Source of the DNA: JBEVJK01 sp963791325
Lineage (GTDB): Bacteria; Pseudomonadota; Alphaproteobacteria; Rhizobiales; Rhizobiaceae
DNA: 64,000 bases
Assembly (NCBI GenBank): GCA_963791325.1
Contig: CAWBRU010000003.1
Location: 1-64,000 of the forward strand
Reading direction: 5' to 3'
In this document: positions 34,519 to 43,653 of the stretch, in pieces
Numbering within the stretch: the first letter of the stretch is position 1
Layout: each line of letters opens with the position of its first letter
Position numbers and translations under genes: made by a program
The notes under the pieces: model-generated
Seen by the model: the letters and a program-made list of their open reading frames with translations, nothing else
What the model was told of the DNA's origin: nothing
Databases searched by the model: none

Positions 34519-35343
34519 ATGGATTCCAGCACCCTTGATCGGCTGTCCCTGGAGGGCAAGATCGGCGTCGTGACGGGCTCGACGCAGGGCCTCGGCGAGG
34601 CAATCGCCCATCTCTTTGCCGAGCGCGGCATCACCGGCCTCGTCATTACCGGGCGCAACGCCGAACGCGGCACCGCGGTGCAGGCGGCGCTCGAAGCCAA
34701 GGGGGTGCGCACGCTCTTTGTGCCGGCCGATCTCAGCCGCAGCGATGAGGCGATGCAGGTCGTCGACGCCGCCGACCAGGCCTTCGGCCGCGTCGACATA
34801 TTGGTCAACTCGGCCGGCATCACCGACCGCGGCACGATCTGGGACACCACTCCCGAGCTGTTCGACCTGATGTTCGCGGTCAACGTCAAAGCCCCATTCT
34901 TCCTGATGCAGCAGGCCCTCAAGGTGATGAAGCGCGAGGCGATCGAGGGTTCGGTCATCAACATCCTGTCGATGTCGGGCCACGGCGGACAAAGCTTCAT
35001 CACCGCCTACAGCGCCTCCAAGGGGGCCCTGGTGACCCTGACAAAGAACGTGGCCTACAGCGTGATGAGCCACCGCATTCGCGTCAACGGGCTGACCATC
35101 GGCTGGATGGACACCCCCGGCGAAGACCGCATCATGAAGACCTATCACGGCGCGGAAACCGGCTGGCTGACCGAGGCCGAAAAGGGCCGGCCGTTCGGCC
35201 GTCTGCTGAAGCCAGACGAAGTCGCAAGGGCGGTGGCTTTTCTGGCCAGCGGCGAGAGCGGTCTGATGACCGGCTCGATCATCGATTTCGACCAGCAGGT
35301 TCTCGGGGCGGCCGATTCGCCTGCTCCGCCGCCGTCTCGCTAG
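34519..35343 (+). CDS. short-chain dehydrogenase/reductase in the inositol cluster
   Basis: The 274-residue NAD(P)-dependent enzyme shows TGSTQGLGEAIA (cofactor loop), NSAGITDRG, and the catalytic Ser-Tyr-Lys arrangement around YSASKGALVTLTKNVAY. A TPGEDRIMK segment follows. Its place beside iol genes and an IolR box suggests a role with a cyclitol or uronate intermediate; the true substrate is unknown. Its 3' end overlaps the convergent RpiR gene by 65 bases. Confidence 0.85.
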   Translation: MDSSTLDRLSLEGKIGVVTGSTQGLGEAIAHLFAERGITGLVITGRNAERGTAVQAALEAKGVRTLFVPADLSRSDEAMQVVDAADQAFGRVDILVNSAGITDRGTIWDTTPELFDLMFAVNVKAPFFLMQQALKVMKREAIEGSVINILSMSGHGGQSFITAYSASKGALVTLTKNVAYSVMSHRIRVNGLTIGWMDTPGEDRIMKTYHGAETGWLTEAEKGRPFGRLLKPDEVARAVAFLASGESGLMTGSIIDFDQQVLGAADSPAPPPSR

Positions 35344-36181
35344 CCAACGCTTCGCCGCCGCGGCGTGCGGCGATCGAGACTGCCAATGTCATGGCCAACG
35401 CCAATGTCGCCGCCATCGAGCGGAAGCCTTCGAAATTTGCCTCGGCGATTTCCAGCAAGACGTCGGCGGCCGGCGCGATCGGCGAAAACACGGAATCGGT
35501 GATCGAGATCACGGCTGCCCGCTTGGCCTTGGCGGCCTGGGTCAGTACCACCGTTTCGCGCGCATAGGGAGCAAAGCTGACCGCGAGCACCGCGTCGCTC
35601 GGGCCGAGGAAGCCGATCTGCTCGGCTGCCAGCCCGGCAATGCCGTCGACCAGCACATTGCGGATGCCCAATTGAGCCATGGCGTAGCCCAGATAGGCGG
35701 TCACCGGAAACGAGCGGCGAAGCCCCAGCAAATAGATCGTTTCGGCTCCGGAAAGAATTCCGGCAGCGGCTTCGAGCGCCTCCTGGTCCACTTTCGCCCT
35801 GAGCTCGGCCAGCGAACGCTCTGCTGCGGTGAGGAAACCGTCGAGCACCAGCCCGGTGCGGCTGTTGGCCAGGCCGTGCTCGCGCAGCTGCGCCAGGCGC
35901 TCATCGTAATTCAGCACCCGCTCGCGCAACCGCGACCGGAACACCTCCTGCAGGTCCGAAAACCCCTGATAGCCAAGCGCGCGCGAGAAGCGGACCAAGG
36001 CGGACGGCTGCACCTCGGCATTGCCGGCAATGCTGGCCACGGTGCCGAAGGCGACTTCGTCCGGGTTCTCCAGGGCGTAGGCCGCGACCTGAGTGAGCCG
36101 CTTCGGCAGCTGCTCGGCGCGTTGCGCGATCAACGCGCGCAGCGCTTGGTAATCCTTGGGCGCTGGGGGATGTTCGTTCAT
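35279..36181 (-). CDS. iolR: RpiR-family regulator, probable IolR
   Basis: The 300-residue protein has an N-terminal HTH_6 domain (LPKRLTQVAAYALENPDEVA, IAGNAEVQPSALVRFSRALG) and a sugar-isomerase (SIS) domain (GAETIYLLGLRRSFPVTAYL, DAVLAVSFAPYARET, AAVISITDS). In Sinorhizobium the RpiR-type IolR represses inositol genes and responds to a 2-keto-5-deoxygluconate phosphate. A perfect GGAA-N6-TTCC box lies 50 bases upstream. The ATG at 36181 is chosen; the longer open frame upstream is antisense to the next gene. Confidence 0.88.
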   Translation of the reverse strand: MNEHPPAPKDYQALRALIAQRAEQLPKRLTQVAAYALENPDEVAFGTVASIAGNAEVQPSALVRFSRALGYQGFSDLQEVFRSRLRERVLNYDERLAQLREHGLANSRTGLVLDGFLTAAERSLAELRAKVDQEALEAAAGILSGAETIYLLGLRRSFPVTAYLGYAMAQLGIRNVLVDGIAGLAAEQIGFLGPSDAVLAVSFAPYARETVVLTQAAKAKRAAVISITDSVFSPIAPAADVLLEIAEANFEGFRSMAATLALAMTLAVSIAARRGGEALASETAAEQANRPPREPAGRNR

Positions 36182-36230
36182 CCGGAGAGCTCGCTGGCTG
36201 ACCTTGGACTTGACGGAAGAAATCAGAGAT

Positions 36231-36244
36231 GGAATAAAAATTCC
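36231..36244. promoter_or_regulatory. IolR-type operator (GGAA-N6-TTCC) upstream of iolR and the Gfo/Idh/MocA gene
   Basis: GGAATAAAAATTCC again fits GGAA-N6-TTCC exactly. It lies in the 153-base divergent region between iolR and the dehydrogenase gene. Together with the site at 34441 it ties both transcription units to one repressor and suggests autoregulation. Confidence 0.65.
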
Positions 36245-36334
36245 ACACCAAAATGAATATGCACTATTCGTTTCAAATCGCTTGGTCGGGTGTGGGGCCG
36301 AAGCGACGCGTTGAAGCGAGGCAAAGGCGGCTCT

Positions 36335-37444
36335 ATGGACTCGATCGGCGTCGGCTTGATTGGCAGCGGCTTCATGGGCAAGGCCCATGCGCTCGCTTGG
36401 AGCGCGGTGGCCCCGGTGTTCGGCGACGTGCCGCCGATCCGGCTTGTTCACCTCGCCGATGCAACTCCGGAACTCGCCGGGCGCCAGGCGCGGGCATTCG
36501 GCTTCGGGCGCGGCTCCAGCGATTGGCGGGCGGTGCTGGCGGACCCCGAGGTCGACGTGGTTTCGATCACCACGCCCAACCGGTTCCACGCCGAGATGGC
36601 CGTCGCGGCCTTCGAAGCCGGCAAACATGTCTGGTGCGAGAAGCCGATGGCGGCCAAGCTCGACGAGTCCGAGACGATGCTGTCGGCCCAGCGCCGGTCG
36701 GGCAAGGTCGCCATGCTCGGCTACAACTATATCCAGAACCCGATCGTCCGCCATATCCGCAAGCTGCTCGACGAGCGCATCATCGGCGATGTCAATCACG
36801 TCCGCATCGAGATGGACGAAGACTTCATGGCCGACCCTGCTGCGCCGTTCCAGCCGCGCCACGAGGCATCGAACGGCTGGGGTGCGATCGAGGATTTCGG
36901 TGTCCACCCGCTGTCGCTGATCCGCACCTGGTTCGGCGGCGTTGCGCAGGTGATGTGCGACATGGCCAAGCCGTACCCGACCCGGGTCGACAACGGCCAG
37001 CCGCGCCCGGTCGAGGTTTACGACATTGCCACCACCCTGATGCGGCTCGAGAACGGCGCCTCCGGTTTCATCGCGCTCAGCCGCACCGCCTGGGGCCGCA
37101 AGGGGCGGATCGCGGTGCAGATCATCGGCGCCAAGGGCGCCATCCTCTACGACCAGGAACGGTTCAACGAATTCCAGCTCTATCTCACCGAGGACAGGGC
37201 GACGGAACAGGGCTTCCGCACCATCCTCTCGTCGCCGCAGCACGCACCCTATGGCCGCTTCGTCCCGGTGCCCGGCCATGGCCTCGGCTTCAACGACCTC
37301 AAGGCGATCGAATGCCGCGAGCTGGTCCGGCTGCTGCAGGGCGAACCGGCAGTGGCGATCACGTTCGAGGACGGGATCAAGATCGAACGCACTGTTGCGG
37401 CCATGGCGAAGTCGTTCGAGACCGGACGCTGGGTCGAGGTCTAA
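36335..37444 (+). CDS. Gfo/Idh/MocA-family dehydrogenase, probably cyclitol-specific
   Basis: The 369-residue protein has an N-terminal NAD-binding fold (IGVGLIGSGFMGKAHALAWS), the family phrase HVWCEKPMAAKLDESE and a C-terminal beta sheet domain with GAIEDFGVHPLSLIRTWFGG. Family members oxidise myo-inositol, scyllo-inositol, glucose or other sugars. Its position next to iolR and an IolR box supports an inositol dehydrogenase role (IolG/IdhA-like). The start 36335 gives the usual distance to the GxGxxG loop. Confidence 0.85.
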   Translation: MDSIGVGLIGSGFMGKAHALAWSAVAPVFGDVPPIRLVHLADATPELAGRQARAFGFGRGSSDWRAVLADPEVDVVSITTPNRFHAEMAVAAFEAGKHVWCEKPMAAKLDESETMLSAQRRSGKVAMLGYNYIQNPIVRHIRKLLDERIIGDVNHVRIEMDEDFMADPAAPFQPRHEASNGWGAIEDFGVHPLSLIRTWFGGVAQVMCDMAKPYPTRVDNGQPRPVEVYDIATTLMRLENGASGFIALSRTAWGRKGRIAVQIIGAKGAILYDQERFNEFQLYLTEDRATEQGFRTILSSPQHAPYGRFVPVPGHGLGFNDLKAIECRELVRLLQGEPAVAITFEDGIKIERTVAAMAKSFETGRWVEV

Positions 37445-37558
37445 AGCGCGGGCGTTCTCACGGCGAAGTGAGCGCGGCCCGACGGCGCCGCATTGACCCC
37501 GATCGCCCGCAAATGCTTCATCGCTCGACATCGCAGAACTTGCGCCGGGAGGTGTTGC

Positions 37559-38779
37559 GTGCACCGCTTGCTGATCGGAATAGCCACGCTGCTGGCGTTG
37601 ACTTTCGCGGCGGAGGCCCACGACCCTGGCCCGCCCGATTGGGCGAAGGTCCTCGGCGAGGCGAAAGGCCAAACGGTCTACTTCAACGCCTGGGGCGGCG
37701 ACCAAGCCGTCAACGGCTATCTGGAATGGGTCGCTGGCGAGACCAAGCGGCGGTTCGGGGTCGATGTCGTCCAGGTCAAGCTAGACGACACCGCAACCGC
37801 GGTGGCCAAGGTGGTGGCGGAAAAGGCGGCCGGCAAATCACAGGGCGGCAGCGTCGATCTGGTATGGATCAACGGCGAGAATTTCGCCGCTATGAAGCGG
37901 CAAGGGCTGCTGCTCACCTCGCCTTGGGCCGATCAGTTGCCCAACTCCCGGTTCGTCGACAGCGAGGATAAACCGACCGTTCGCTCCGACTTCACCGTGC
38001 CGGTCGACGGGCTGGAAAGTCCCTGGGGCATGGCCAAGCTGGTGTTCTTCTACGATTCCAAGCGGACGGCCGCCGAAAGCCTGCCGAAGTCGGCGAAGGA
38101 GCTGCTTGCTTGGGCCCGCAAGAATCCCGGCCGCTTCGCCTATCCGCAGCCGCCCGATTTCACCGGCAGCTCGTTCCTGAAGCAGGTGCTGAGCGAACTC
38201 GTCGGCGATCCGTCGGTGCTGCAAAAGCCGGTCGACGAGGCGACGTTCCAGCGCGAGGCTGCGCCGCTGTTCGACTATCTCGACGAGCTCAACCCCCTGC
38301 TTTGGCACGGCGGGAAGGTTTTCCCGCAGAACTATCCGGCCATGAAGCAGCTGCTGGCGGACGGCGAGGTCGACATCATTTTCGCCTTCAATCCGGCGGA
38401 AGCGTCGAGCGCGATCGCGCAGGGCACTTTGCCCGACAGCGTGCGGTCCTTCGTGTTCACCGGCGGCACGCTGGCCAACACCCATTTCGTGGCCATCCCG
38501 TTCAACGCAGGCGCCAAGGCAGGGGCAATGGTCGTGGCGGATTTTCTGCTGTCGCCTGAAGCCCAGGCGCGCAAGCAGGATCCGAAGGTTTGGGGTGATC
38601 CGACCGTGCTGGCTCTCGCCAAGCTAACCCCGGAAGACCGGGCGAGGTTCGAGGCACTCTCCCTGGGTGTCGCAACATTGCCGCCGGACAAGCTCGGACC
38701 GGCATTGGCGGAACCCGATCCGAGCTGGACCGAGCGCGTCGAAAGCGAATGGAAACGGCGCTACGGCGTCGGCAACTGA
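37559..38779 (+). CDS. ynjB: YnjB-type ABC transporter substrate-binding protein
   Basis: The 406-residue periplasmic protein has a signal peptide (HRLLIGIATLLALTFAAEA) and the YnjB-type opening QTVYFNAWGGDQAVNGYLEW. GGGAGGT lies 5 bases before the GTG at 37559, which decides the start. YnjB proteins belong with the thiamine/spermidine-type binding proteins; the substrate is not known. It begins a YnjB-C-D operon. Confidence 0.85.
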   Translation: MHRLLIGIATLLALTFAAEAHDPGPPDWAKVLGEAKGQTVYFNAWGGDQAVNGYLEWVAGETKRRFGVDVVQVKLDDTATAVAKVVAEKAAGKSQGGSVDLVWINGENFAAMKRQGLLLTSPWADQLPNSRFVDSEDKPTVRSDFTVPVDGLESPWGMAKLVFFYDSKRTAAESLPKSAKELLAWARKNPGRFAYPQPPDFTGSSFLKQVLSELVGDPSVLQKPVDEATFQREAAPLFDYLDELNPLLWHGGKVFPQNYPAMKQLLADGEVDIIFAFNPAEASSAIAQGTLPDSVRSFVFTGGTLANTHFVAIPFNAGAKAGAMVVADFLLSPEAQARKQDPKVWGDPTVLALAKLTPEDRARFEALSLGVATLPPDKLGPALAEPDPSWTERVESEWKRRYGVGN

Positions 38780-38795
38780 GCTGCCGAGCAGGGTG

Positions 38796-40514
38796 ATGAT
38801 CGGCCGCGGCGCAACCCTTCCGCGGATCGCCCCCTGGGCAGCCGGCGTCCTGCTCACCGGGCCGCTGCTGTTCGGGTTGGGCGGCACGGCGGCGCCGGCC
38901 TTCGGCTATCTGCCGGCTCTCGGCGGCACGGAGCTGTCGCTGGCGCCGATGCGGACCATGCTCGCTCAGCCGGGGTTGTTTGCCGGCGTCATGCTCTCGC
39001 TGACGGCGGCCTGGCTGGTCACGGCCGTGGCGCTCGGTATCGTCTTCCTGTTCGTCGCCGCGTGGTCGGGGACGGCGCTTTTTCGCCGCGCCGTCGACCT
39101 GGTGTCGCCGCTGCTGGCCGTTCCGCACGCGGCGGCGGCCTTCGGGCTGGCGTTTCTCATCGCACCGGCGGGCTTCCTCGCCAGAGTGGCCTCGCCGCAG
39201 CTGACCGGCTGGCAGCGGCCGCCCGACCTCATCCTCGTCAACGACCCGGCGGGGCTCGCCATGATGGCCGGGCTGGTCGCCAAGGAGATCCCGTTCCTGT
39301 TGCTGATCACTCTGGCAGCGCTGCCGCAGATCGAGGCCGAGCGCACCCGGGCGCTGACGCTTTCGCTGGGATACGGGCGGATTGCCGGCTTCTGCTTCGC
39401 GGCATGGCCACGGCTCTACCCGCAGATCCGGCTTGCGACCTTCGCCGTGCTCGCCTTTTCCAGTTCGGTGGTCGATGTCGCCATCATCCTCGGACCGACC
39501 ACCCCGCCGCCGCTCTCGGTCCAGCTCACCCGCTGGATGCAGGACCCCGACCTCACGATGCGGTTCGTGGCCTCGGCCGGCGCATTGCTGCAGCTGGCGG
39601 TAACCGGTGTTGCGCTGCTCGGATGGATCGGCCTCGAACGAGCTGGCGCGGCGCTCCGTCAGGGGCTTTGCCAGGCCGGGCCGGGTTGGCGCAGTGACCG
39701 GCCGCTGCGCCTCTTGGGCCTGGCGATCCTTAGTCTTGCAGCGCTGGTGACTTTCGCCGGGTTGGCGCTCTTGGCGCTGTGGTCGCTCGCCGGGCCTTGG
39801 CCGTTTCCGCACACCTGGCCTCAGCAGCTGACGCTGTCCGAATGGCGGCGGGCCGGCCCCAGGAGCCTTTCCCTGCTCGCCAACACGGTGTCGCTTGCTC
39901 TGCTCACGGCGGCATTGGCCACCGTGCTCGCGGTGCTCTGCCTGGCGCGCGAGGACGAGACGGGATCGACCGGCGGCCGCCGCGCCGAATGGCTGCTCTA
40001 CCTGCCGCTGATCGTTCCACAGACCGCGTTCCTATTCGGGCTGCAGCTGATGTTCCTGCTCGGCGGGTTGGGGACGAGCCTGGCCGCACTGGTGCTGACC
40101 CACTTGGTCTTCGTGATGCCCTATGTGTTCCTGTCGCTCGCCGACCCATGGCGCGCCTTCGATCGGCGCCATGAGCGGATTGCCGCCGGGCTCGGCAAGG
40201 GGCGCTGGACGACATTGCTCCGGGTCAAGCTGCCGATCCTGTCGCGCGCCGTGCTTACCGCGGCTGCGGTCGGCTTCGCCGTCTCGATCGGGCTCTATCT
40301 GCCGACCGTGCTGATCGGCGCCGGCCGCTTCGAGACCATCACCACCGAATCGGTGGCACTGGCGGCCGGCGGCGACCGCCGCGTCATCGGCGTTTATGGC
40401 CTGCTGCAAACCGTGCTGCCGGCCGTTGGCTTCCTGGTTGCCACCCTGCTGCCGGCTTTGATATGGCGCAGGCCTCGCGCCGACCGCGGCGCTGTCCACC
40501 GCCGGCCACCATGA
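38796..40514 (+). CDS. ynjC: YnjC-type ABC transporter permease (double domain)
   Basis: The 572-residue inner-membrane protein has two BinPD-transport permease halves, each about six helices. EAA-type loops are visible: LTLSLGYGRIAGFCFAAWP in the first half and RIAAGLGKGRWTTLLRVKLPIL in the second. This double-length arrangement matches YnjC. It lies 16 bases after the binding protein gene and overlaps the ATPase gene by ATGA. Confidence 0.87.
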   Translation: MIGRGATLPRIAPWAAGVLLTGPLLFGLGGTAAPAFGYLPALGGTELSLAPMRTMLAQPGLFAGVMLSLTAAWLVTAVALGIVFLFVAAWSGTALFRRAVDLVSPLLAVPHAAAAFGLAFLIAPAGFLARVASPQLTGWQRPPDLILVNDPAGLAMMAGLVAKEIPFLLLITLAALPQIEAERTRALTLSLGYGRIAGFCFAAWPRLYPQIRLATFAVLAFSSSVVDVAIILGPTTPPPLSVQLTRWMQDPDLTMRFVASAGALLQLAVTGVALLGWIGLERAGAALRQGLCQAGPGWRSDRPLRLLGLAILSLAALVTFAGLALLALWSLAGPWPFPHTWPQQLTLSEWRRAGPRSLSLLANTVSLALLTAALATVLAVLCLAREDETGSTGGRRAEWLLYLPLIVPQTAFLFGLQLMFLLGGLGTSLAALVLTHLVFVMPYVFLSLADPWRAFDRRHERIAAGLGKGRWTTLLRVKLPILSRAVLTAAAVGFAVSIGLYLPTVLIGAGRFETITTESVALAAGGDRRVIGVYGLLQTVLPAVGFLVATLLPALIWRRPRADRGAVHRRPP

Positions 40515-41152
40515 GCGCACACGGCCTCGTCCTCGACGACATCCGCATCGAAGTTGCAGGACGGCCGCTTGTCGCGCTGAGCGCCGAGGTGCCGCCCGGC
40601 AGGGTGCTTACCGTGATGGGGCCGTCCGGGTCCGGCAAATCGGCGCTCCTCGCCTTTGTCGGCGGCTTCCTCGACGGGCCGTTCCGCGCCCAGGGCCGAG
40701 TCTTTGCCGGCGGTGTCGAGTTGACACGGCTGCCGCCGGAGGACCGTCATGCCGGCGTCCTGTTCCAGGATCCGCTGCTGTTGCCGCACCTGTCGGTCGC
40801 CGGCAACCTGGTGTTTGCCTTGCCGCGCGAGATCAACGGCCGCGCGGCGCGGCGGGCCGCGGCCCTGGCTGCGCTGGGCCGGATCGGCCTCGAGGGTCTC
40901 GGCGAGCGCGATCCCGAGACGCTGTCGGGCGGCGAAAAGGCACGCGTGGCCCTGGCGCGGGTGCTGCTGTCGCGGCCGCGTGTGCTGCTTCTCGACGAGC
41001 CGTTCTCAAAGCTCGACCGCGCACTGCGTGGCCAGATCCGGGCGCTGGTCTTCGACCAGGCGCTCGCCGCCGGGCTGCCCGTCCTGCTCGTCACCCATGA
41101 CGAAGAGGATGCGGCCGCCGCATGCGGCGCGGTGATCGAGCTCGGACGATGA
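40511..41152 (+). CDS. ynjD: YnjD-type ABC transporter ATP-binding protein
   Basis: The 213-residue ATPase has Walker A MGPSGSGKSALLAFVGG, signature LSGGEKARVALARVLL and Walker B VLLLDEPFSKLD, all intact. It completes the importer with the two upstream genes. Its stop overlaps the hrpB start as ATGA, so helicase translation is coupled to a transporter operon. Confidence 0.9.
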   Translation: MSAHGLVLDDIRIEVAGRPLVALSAEVPPGRVLTVMGPSGSGKSALLAFVGGFLDGPFRAQGRVFAGGVELTRLPPEDRHAGVLFQDPLLLPHLSVAGNLVFALPREINGRAARRAAALAALGRIGLEGLGERDPETLSGGEKARVALARVLLSRPRVLLLDEPFSKLDRALRGQIRALVFDQALAAGLPVLLVTHDEEDAAAACGAVIELGR

Positions 41153-43617
41153 CTGGGCTGGAGCTTCCCGATCTGCCGGTCCGGGCAGCGATCCCGGCGC
41201 TGCTTGCCGCGCTTGACCAGGCCAGGCGGGCGGTGCTGGTGGCGCCGCCCGGCGCCGGCAAGACGACGCTGGTGCCGCTGGCGCTCAAGGCTGCCGGCCG
41301 GCTCGGTGGCGGCCGGATCCTGCTGCTGGAGCCGCGGCGGCTTGCGGCGCGCGCTGCGGCGCGCCGCATGGCCGAGCTTCTCGGAGAGCAGGTGGGCGCC
41401 ACCGTCGGCTATGTGATGCGCATGGACCGGCGGGTTTCGGCCGAGACCCGCATCCTGGTCGTCACCGAAGGCGTGCTGTCGCGGATGATCCTCGACGATC
41501 CGGAGCTCAGCGGCGTCTCGGCCGTCGTCTTCGACGAGTTTCACGAGCGCTCGCTCGATGGCGATTTCGGCCTGGCGCTGGCGCTCGACGTGCAAGCCGG
41601 CTTGCGTCCGGACCTGCGGCTGCTGGTGATGTCGGCCACGCTCGACGGAGCCCGGGTGGCCGCACTGCTCGGCGGTGCGCCCGTCATCGAGAGTGCCGGC
41701 CGGGTCTTCCCGGTCGCCTTGCGTTACCGGGAGAGGCCGCCAGCCATGCCGATCGAGGAGGCGATGGCCGCCGCCATCGTCGCGGCTCTGGCCGAGGAGG
41801 AGGGCAGCTTGCTCGCCTTCCTGCCCGGGCAGCGGGAGATCGAGCGCACCGCCGAGCGCCTGGCGGGCCGGCTCGACCCCATGGTCGAGGTCTTGCCGCT
41901 CCACGGCCAACTCGACGGCCGGGCCCAGGACGCAGCCATCCGCCCGGCGGTGGCGGGACGGCGCAAGGTCGTGCTGGCGACCGCGGTCGCCGAGACCTCG
42001 CTCACCATCGACGGCGTGCGGGTGGTGATCGACAGCGGCCTGTCGCGCCTGCCGCGCTTCGAGCCGGCGACCGGCATCACCCGGCTGGAGACGGTGCGGG
42101 TGTCGCGCGCCTCGGCCGACCAGCGGGCCGGCCGAGCCGGCCGCACCGCTCCGGGCGTGGCGATCCGCCTTTGGCGGGCGGAACAGACCGCTGCGCTCCG
42201 GCCGTTCACCCCGCCGGAGATCCTGGAGGCCGATCTCGCCGGGCTGGTGCTCGATTGCGCCGCTTTCGGGGTCGGCGATCCGCTCAGCCTCGCGTTCCTC
42301 GATCCGCCGCCTGCGCCGGCGCTTGCCGAAGCGCGTCGGCTGCTGGTCTCGCTCGCCGCGCTCGATCCCGACGGCCGCCTCACTGTCGACGGCGCAGCGA
42401 TGCGCCGGCTGGCCTTGCCCGTACGACTGGCCCACATGGTCGCGGAAGGGGCCAAGCTGGGCGCTGCTTTTCAAGCCGCGGAGCTCGCCGTGCTGCTGAC
42501 CGAGCGCGGGCTCGGCGGCGACGCCGTCGATCTCGAGCGCCGGCTGGCCCGCTGGCGGAGCGAAAATGCGCCCCGTGCACAAGCGGCCCGACAGCTTGCC
42601 CGGCGTCTCGCGGCCCAGGCCGGCAGCGGCGAAGCGGCAGCCCAGCCGTCGCCGGATTTGGGCCGCCTGCTCATCCATGCCTGGCCCGAACGTGTCGGCA
42701 AGGCGCGCGGCGCCCGCGGCCGGTTCGTGCTCGCCAACGGTCGTGGGGCGCTGCTCGACGAGACCGATCCGCTAGCGGCATCCGACTACCTGGTGATCGC
42801 CGACCTCCAAGGCAAAGCGGCCAATGCTCGGATCATGGCGGCAGCAGCCACCGACATCGACGCCATCCGAACGGCGTTGGCCCCGCAGATCGAGCGCCTG
42901 CGCACCGCAGGCTTCGATCCGGACAAGCAAGCGATCCGGCTCGGCGAGCGCGAAACGCTGGGCGCCGTGGTGCTGGGGGAGCGCTGGCTGCCCGCGCCCC
43001 ATGGCAGCGAGGCGGATGAGGCGCTGCTTGCCGCGGTGCGAGGCGAAGGCCTCGCACTGTTGCCGTGGACGGGGGAAAGCCAGGCGTTGCGCCGGCGGCT
43101 GGGCTGGCTGCATCGTTCACTCGGGCCGCCCTGGCCGGACGTCTCCGACCAAGCGCTCCTCGATCATCTCGAAGACTGGCTGGGGCCGTTCCTGAGCGGC
43201 TCGCCACGGCTTGCCGACCTCCCGGCTTCTGCCCTCAAGGACGCCATGCTGGCGCTGCTCGCCTATCCGCAGCGGGCAGAGCTCGAGCGGCTGGCCCCCA
43301 GCCATTTCGACGCGCCGTCGGGGAGCAGGGTGCCGATCCGCTACGAAGACGATGGTCCGCTGCTTTCCGTGCGCGTCCAGGAATTGTTCGGCCTTGCCAC
43401 CCATCCGGCGCTGGCGGGCGGGCGCGTGCCGCTGACCGTCGAGCTGTTGTCGCCTGCCCGGCGGCCGATCCAGACGACGCGGGACCTGCCCGGCTTCTGG
43501 CGCGGGTCCTGGGCCGAGGTCAGGGCGTCCATGCGCGGCCGCTACCCCAAGCACCCCTGGCCGGAGGATCCGCTCACCGCAGAGCCGACCGCGCGCGCCA
43601 AGCCACGCAACAAATAG
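41149..43617 (+). CDS. hrpB: ATP-dependent helicase HrpB
   Basis: HrpB is a DEAH-type RNA helicase of uncertain cellular role. The 822-residue length is usual. Motif I is VAPPGAGKTTLVPLAL, motif II VFDEFHERSLDGD, motif III VMSATLDG and motif VI QRAGRAGRTAPGVAIRLW. The C-terminal HrpB-specific domain ends SMRGRYPKHPWPEDP, the family's signature. The ATG at 41149 overlaps the stop of ynjD. Confidence 0.95.
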   Translation: MTGLELPDLPVRAAIPALLAALDQARRAVLVAPPGAGKTTLVPLALKAAGRLGGGRILLLEPRRLAARAAARRMAELLGEQVGATVGYVMRMDRRVSAETRILVVTEGVLSRMILDDPELSGVSAVVFDEFHERSLDGDFGLALALDVQAGLRPDLRLLVMSATLDGARVAALLGGAPVIESAGRVFPVALRYRERPPAMPIEEAMAAAIVAALAEEEGSLLAFLPGQREIERTAERLAGRLDPMVEVLPLHGQLDGRAQDAAIRPAVAGRRKVVLATAVAETSLTIDGVRVVIDSGLSRLPRFEPATGITRLETVRVSRASADQRAGRAGRTAPGVAIRLWRAEQTAALRPFTPPEILEADLAGLVLDCAAFGVGDPLSLAFLDPPPAPALAEARRLLVSLAALDPDGRLTVDGAAMRRLALPVRLAHMVAEGAKLGAAFQAAELAVLLTERGLGGDAVDLERRLARWRSENAPRAQAARQLARRLAAQAGSGEAAAQPSPDLGRLLIHAWPERVGKARGARGRFVLANGRGALLDETDPLAASDYLVIADLQGKAANARIMAAAATDIDAIRTALAPQIERLRTAGFDPDKQAIRLGERETLGAVVLGERWLPAPHGSEADEALLAAVRGEGLALLPWTGESQALRRRLGWLHRSLGPPWPDVSDQALLDHLEDWLGPFLSGSPRLADLPASALKDAMLALLAYPQRAELERLAPSHFDAPSGSRVPIRYEDDGPLLSVRVQELFGLATHPALAGGRVPLTVELLSPARRPIQTTRDLPGFWRGSWAEVRASMRGRYPKHPWPEDPLTAEPTARAKPRNK

Positions 43618-43653
43618 CTTTGCCGCGCAAGAAGCCTGCCGCATAACGGCGAG

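Noticed and set aside
35279..37705. An 808-codon version of the RpiR regulator gene
   Set aside because: The extra N-terminal part is antisense to the Gfo/Idh/MocA gene and has no homology; the ATG at 36181 gives the family length.
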